A DNA stretch of 12,927 nucleotides from an uncultured Bacillota bacterium. GTDB taxonomy: Bacteria > Bacillota_I > Bacilli_A > RFN20 > CAG-449. This document shows, one piece after another, positions 12,925 through 12,927 of this stretch (positions are counted from its first letter, which is position 1; each line of letters opens with the position of its first letter). The stretch is from contig CAJKZK010000044.1 in NCBI GenBank assembly GCA_905204225.1, positions 1 through 12,927 of the forward strand, given 5' to 3'. The notes under the pieces are model-generated. The model had not been told where the DNA came from. It saw nothing but the letters and a program-made list of their open reading frames with translations, and did no database searches. The position numbers and the translations under genes are program-made.

Positions 12925-12927
12925 GTA

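Overview
The window is very A+T-rich bacterial DNA that uses the standard bacterial code: tryptophan is TGG, and TGA ends at least one gene (the ABC ATPase, 7146-7148). Short, tightly packed genes, the protein families and the base composition point to a low-GC Bacilli/Erysipelotrichia-like or gut 'Mollicutes-relative' lineage rather than a true Mycoplasma. This placement is inference; no marker gene is present.

Left part (1-3690), accessory-looking. Three unrelated genes lie on the minus strand, each apparently transcribed alone from its own promoter: the 5' end of a Fic-family gene (1-173), a DUF4143 AAA-type ATPase (277-1605), and a Schlafen AlbA_2 / HATPase / winged-helix regulator (2014-3336). 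Each upstream region carries its own repeat or operator-like architecture: a palindrome over the Fic -10 box, four 14-bp repeats at 33-34 bp spacing whose first copy supplies the ATPase -35 box, and 21-bp-spaced motifs in the regulator promoter. That last motif recurs as a 12-bp tandem repeat inside the regulator's coding sequence. A further 21-bp-spaced array (1905-1975) lies in the gap between the ATPase and the regulator. This segment ends at a tRNA-Arg(UCG) gene (3689-3765) with two tandem terminators. A 28-bp block from the first terminator is repeated exactly at 1849-1876, so the regulator gene lies between direct repeats.

Middle part (3804-10499), transport and peptide genes. A ZIP metal transporter is divergent from a TetR regulator. 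The TetR gene runs tail-to-tail into a minus-strand series: MATE transporter, M29 aminopeptidase, ABC ATPase (MacB/LolD type) and its FtsX-type permease. The ABC pair overlaps the end of tetR by 11 bp, so TetR control of the ZIP gene, the ABC pair or both is plausible but not shown.

Right part (10500-12927), plus strand. A 608-bp stretch contains what looks like one decayed gene: two readable pieces in the same frame, separated by three TAA stops. It is followed by a compact set: an unrecognised 70-aa protein overlapping a YfcE-type metallophosphoesterase, then a ten-TM putative manganese/heavy-metal exporter with a His/Cys-rich linker, and a stand-alone AroQ chorismate mutase with all expected active-site residues. 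The most distinctive signals are the regulatory repeats in the left part.
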